Shown here: one piece after another, positions 56,426 through 59,139 of the stretch
Position numbering within the stretch: the stretch's first letter is position 1
Layout of the letters: the number at the start of each line of letters is the position of its first letter
NCBI GenBank assembly: GCA_963751355.1
Contig: CAVVVS010000035.1
Location: forward strand, 1 to 59,139
Direction: 5' to 3'
Source: CAVVVS01 sp963751355
Lineage (GTDB): Bacteria > Bacteroidota > Ignavibacteria > Ignavibacteriales > Ignavibacteriaceae
Length of the DNA: 59,139 bases
Made by a program: the position numbers and the translations under genes
The notes under the pieces: model-generated
Databases searched by the model: none
Seen by the model: the letters and a program-made list of their open reading frames with translations, nothing else
Told to the model about the DNA's origin: nothing

Positions 56426-57631
56426 CTATTGAGTAACGGATGCTGTGTGTTTACTATTGATAACGTTGTGATTAAGTAGTGAGAGAAGAAGCACTTTACC
56501 TATTGTAGTAATAGTATCTTCGTCCACATCAAACTTAGGATGATGATGAGGATAAACAGCATTTAGCTCTGGGTTCCTGCCACCGACAAAGAAAAACGTG
56601 CCAGGTACTTCTTTGAGATAATAGGCAAAATCTTCTGCGCCCATAAATGGTTCCATTCGTAAATGTTTATATTGTGCTAAATGTAGTTCTGTTAACTGCT
56701 TCAACTCTTTAGTCTGCCGCTGATGGTTATAGAGTGAGGTGTGCCCATATTTATAATTTACTTCTGCTTTTGCCCCCGTTTGCTCCTCAACACCCCTGGC
56801 TGCAGCTAGTATTTTGTTTTCTACAAGTAATCGAATATCTTCATCGTAGGTTCTCACTGTTCCTTTTATTACTGCTGTATCAGGGATCACGTTTAATGCT
56901 TCTCCACTATGGAATGATCCGACAGTCACCACCGATGCCTTTAGTGGGTCGACGGCTCGGCTTGCGATCTGCTGAAGGTTTACGACGAGCTGGCTAGCGG
57001 CAACTACTGGATCAACGGAAAGATGGGGAAGAGCACCGTGGCCACCTTTTCCATGAATACCAATTTCAAATGTATCAGCCGCTGCCATCGTATATCCTTC
57101 ATTGAACAAAATTTCTCCTACATTATTCTCTGACCACACATGGGCTCCATAAATAGCATCAACACCCTTAAGACATCCATCTGCAATCATACTTTTAGCT
57201 CCGCCCGGGGCGACTTCTTCTGCAAATTGATGTATGAAAACGACCGTGCCAGCAAGATCGTTTTTTACATTGCTTAGTACTTTTGCCACGCCAAGCAGGG
57301 CTGCCGTATGGATATCATGTCCACAGGCATGGGTAATCCCTTCATTCTGAGATTTGTATGGCACTTCCTTTTCATCCTGCATTGGGAGTGCATCAAAATC
57401 GGCACGTAAAGCGACTGTTTCTCCCGGTTTTCCGCCTTTTAAATAGCCGACGACTCCGTTTCCCCCTACTCCAGTCTTAACTTCTAACCCTAGTTTGGTT
57501 AGATAATCAGCAATCAATTGTGGCGTTCGTTTTTCCTCATTGGAAAGTTCGGGGTGCATATGTAAATCTCTTCTGATTTCCACTAACTCTGGCTTTATAT
57601 CATCCAATTTCTCATACAGGCTGTTAATCAT
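56426..57631 (-). CDS. M20-family amidohydrolase (N-acyl amino acid hydrolase type)
   Basis: A 401-residue cytoplasmic metal-dependent amidohydrolase of the M20D group (Bacillus YxeP/IAA-amidohydrolase-like). Metal ligands: Cys and His in THACGHDIHTAAL near residue 105, Glu in QFAEEVAPGG, His in YGAHVWSE and the C-terminal His in the YPHHHPKFD segment. The lid domain with HGKGGHGALPHLSVDP lies in the middle. The start is preceded by GGAGGT, 7 bp away, typical of Bacillaceae. It is divergent from the YfcC transporter (154 bp apart), a common pairing for uptake and hydrolysis of acylated amino acids or peptides. The hydrolysed bond is inferred from family. Confidence 0.94.
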   Translation of the reverse strand: MINSLYEKLDDIKPELVEIRRDLHMHPELSNEEKRTPQLIADYLTKLGLEVKTGVGGNGVVGYLKGGKPGETVALRADFDALPMQDEKEVPYKSQNEGITHACGHDIHTAALLGVAKVLSNVKNDLAGTVVFIHQFAEEVAPGGAKSMIADGCLKGVDAIYGAHVWSENNVGEILFNEGYTMAAADTFEIGIHGKGGHGALPHLSVDPVVAASQLVVNLQQIASRAVDPLKASVVTVGSFHSGEALNVIPDTAVIKGTVRTYDEDIRLLVENKILAAARGVEEQTGAKAEVNYKYGHTSLYNHQRQTKELKQLTELHLAQYKHLRMEPFMGAEDFAYYLKEVPGTFFFVGGRNPELNAVYPHHHPKFDVDEDTITTIGKVLLLSLLNHNVINSKHTASVTQ

Positions 57632-57667
57632 AGAATACCTCCATTACTTTCATTATTTGATAAAATT

Positions 57668-57696
57668 TTGCAAATATTTCAATTTATTTATATACT
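57668..57696 (+). promoter_or_regulatory. Possible sigma-A promoter of the YfcC gene
   Basis: TTGCAA (57668-57673) and TATACT (57691-57696) with 17 bp spacing fit a sigma-A-type promoter for the + strand gene at 57786, leaving a leader of about 85 bases. Both boxes deviate from consensus and the region is AT-rich, so this is tentative. Confidence 0.4.
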
Positions 57697-57785
57697 ATAC
57701 AATATCTTTTTCCAAGCCAAGCGTAAACAACTGGTTATTGGTTAGGGTATGTGAATAAAAATTCGATTGGAGGTATATGGATTAA

Positions 57786-59139
57786 ATGAGTTTACCAGAT
57801 GAAGCTTTAAACACAGAGACAGAGGTAGAGAAGAAACGAAGGTGGGAAATGCCTGATACATACGTTATTCTTTTTGCGGTTTTGTTAGTAGCAGTGATCG
57901 CGACCTACTTATTTCCATCTGGATCGTTTGAAAGGGAAACGGTTGATGGCGTGGAGCGGGTTATTCCTGGTACATATAGCGGAGTAGATGGGAGCCCGGC
58001 CGGGTTCATGGATATTTTTTTAGCTTTACAAGAAGGTATGATTCAGTCTGCGGGATTGATATTTCTTGTACTCTTTGCAGGCGGAGCGTTTGAAATTGTG
58101 GAGCGTTCAGGAGCTATTAAAGGCGGTATCTTAAGAGCAGTAAATAAAACAAGAGGGAAAGAGTTCTGGCTGATTGCCATAGTATCTACATTGTTTGCTC
58201 TTGGGGGAGCTGTGGGCGCGGTTGCCAATTCAGTTATTCCTTTTGTTGCGATTGGTGTAATCATCGCAAGAGCTCTGAAGCTGGATGCCATTGTTGCGGT
58301 TTCCATTACATTTGGAGCAACGTTTGCTGGATTTAATGTGGGTTTTCTCAATCCCTATACAGTGGGAATTGCTCAGTCTATTGCTGATATACCATTGTTT
58401 TCTGGTATGATTTTGAGAATTATAGCTTTTGTATTCATTGTTGGGGTAACTATTCTATATACGTGGCGCTATGCGAAAAAATTATTGAATGATCCATCAA
58501 AAAGCTTAGTCGGTGTTCTAGATGAAGCGGATGCGTCCCAAGAAGATTTAAAGGCGCCATTTACCACTCGTCATAAGTGGATTCTAGGTTTTGTAGGTGC
58601 CTCACTTTTGTTCTTTATCTTTGCGACGATTCAGTTCAAATGGACGATTAATCATATGGCTGCTTTTTTTATCATTATTGGAATAGTATCTGGAGTAATT
58701 GCGGGGATGAACTACAACAAGGTTGCTCTCACATTTCTTGATGGATGTCAGAAGCTTGTCTACGGTGCTCTTATTATTGGGGTAGCTCGTGCGATTCTTA
58801 TAGTAATGGAGAATGCGAGTATTCTGGATACAGCGGTGAATGCCTTATCTGTTCCACTTGAAGAACTCTCACCTGTCTTTGCTGCACTTGGAATGTTCGT
58901 TGCCAATGGCGTCTTAAATTTCCTCGTACCTTCGGGAAGTGGACAAGCGATGATCTCGATGCCGATCTTATCTCCATTAGCTGATATGGTTGGGATCACC
59001 CGGCAAGTCGCTGTCCAGGCTTATCAGTTCGGAGATGGATTTACAAATAGCATTTTTCCAACTTCGGGTCCATTGATGGCGAGTTTAGCAGTAGCTGGCG
59101 TTCCGTGGATTAAGTGGGCGAAATGGATGCTTCCTTTGT
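57786..59139 (+). CDS. YfcC-family transporter (runs off the window)
   Basis: A membrane transporter of the YfcC/AbgT-like arginine-succinate or dicarboxylate family; 451 residues are present and no stop is reached. About 11 helices: around 30-45, 78-100, 125-160, and onward, with GGAFEIVERSGAIKGGI, LGGAVGAVANSVIPF, the NPYTVGIAQ loop and NFLVPSGSGQAMISMPILSPLAD in the C-terminal half, which fits the family. The soluble loop at about 240-258 is charged. An SD (TTGGAGGT) at 57767-57774 is 11 bp from the ATG; a nearer ATG at 57777 gives only two codons and is not used. Divergent from the M20 amidohydrolase, consistent with a peptide/acyl amino acid uptake role. Confidence 0.92.
   Translation, partial: MSLPDEALNTETEVEKKRRWEMPDTYVILFAVLLVAVIATYLFPSGSFERETVDGVERVIPGTYSGVDGSPAGFMDIFLALQEGMIQSAGLIFLVLFAGGAFEIVERSGAIKGGILRAVNKTRGKEFWLIAIVSTLFALGGAVGAVANSVIPFVAIGVIIARALKLDAIVAVSITFGATFAGFNVGFLNPYTVGIAQSIADIPLFSGMILRIIAFVFIVGVTILYTWRYAKKLLNDPSKSLVGVLDEADASQEDLKAPFTTRHKWILGFVGASLLFFIFATIQFKWTINHMAAFFIIIGIVSGVIAGMNYNKVALTFLDGCQKLVYGALIIGVARAILIVMENASILDTAVNALSVPLEELSPVFAALGMFVANGVLNFLVPSGSGQAMISMPILSPLADMVGITRQVAVQAYQFGDGFTNSIFPTSGPLMASLAVAGVPWIKWAKWMLPL

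Overview
The first ~52.8 kb read as the AT-rich chromosome of a member of the Bacteroidota/Chlorobi/Ignavibacteria group, most likely an ignavibacterium. The clues are a C-terminal type IX secretion sorting domain of the NYPNPFNPST kind (12540-13370), TonB receptors with an N-terminal carboxypeptidase-regulatory-like domain, SPII lipoproteins with Bacteroidota-style lipoboxes, a plant-EBM-like GH2 lipoprotein and a 7TM-PAS-hybrid kinase. The last ~6.3 kb (about 52.83 kb to the end) look like a low-GC Firmicute of the Bacillaceae type: strong GGAGG ribosome binding sites, a Bacillus-type M20 amidohydrolase divergent from a YfcC-family transporter, and strong hairpin terminators. The switch happens inside a TonB receptor gene, which loses its last strands and ends in an unrelated 15-residue tail. 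The simplest reading is a chimeric contig; a real insertion cannot be excluded from sequence alone.

Layout: 1-1.1 kb intergenic with a possible gene relic at the left edge; 1.1-6.7 kb a TolC/MFP/RND efflux operon; 7.3-11.6 kb a zinc-ribbon membrane protein, a CPBP protease, a dienelactone-hydrolase-like enzyme and an MFS exporter; 11.9-15.8 kb three same-strand envelope genes (Cys-rich exported protein, reeler-like/T9SS protein, TonB receptor); 16.1-19.9 kb a single-chain type IIG-like restriction-modification enzyme followed by a truncated four-helix-bundle gene; 20.1-22.8 kb a GH2 mannosidase-like lipoprotein; 22.9-26.4 kb a CadC-like repressor, metal P-type ATPase and CDF exporter with a visible operator palindrome; 26.7-29.4 kb a tandem pair of GHL10-like lipoproteins; 29.4-36.7 kb small membrane proteins, a RecD2-like helicase, a shortened DinB-like protein, YdeI-like and BNR-repeat proteins and a permease relic; 36.8-39.1 kb a coupled operon of a lipoprotein, a metallophosphoesterase and a helical protein; 39.6-43.6 kb a periplasmic PaoABC-like molybdenum aldehyde oxidoreductase; 43.9-48.7 kb a DUF1573 protein, hybrid kinase, DedA protein and OB-fold lipoprotein; 49.5-52.8 kb a DUF4397 lipoprotein and the truncated TonB receptor.

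In the Firmicutes part, three neighbouring genes (HsdR-N-like nuclease, DUF1643, SAP-domain protein) are each interrupted once: two by a one-base frameshift next to a G run and one by an in-frame TAA. They lie between two near-identical terminator hairpins. This contrasts with about 50 kb of intact reading frames to the left. I found no tRNA, rRNA, CRISPR array, transposase or integrase. I do not see a convincing new multi-gene system. The most unexplained neighbourhoods are 11.9-15.8 kb and 36.8-39.1 kb.
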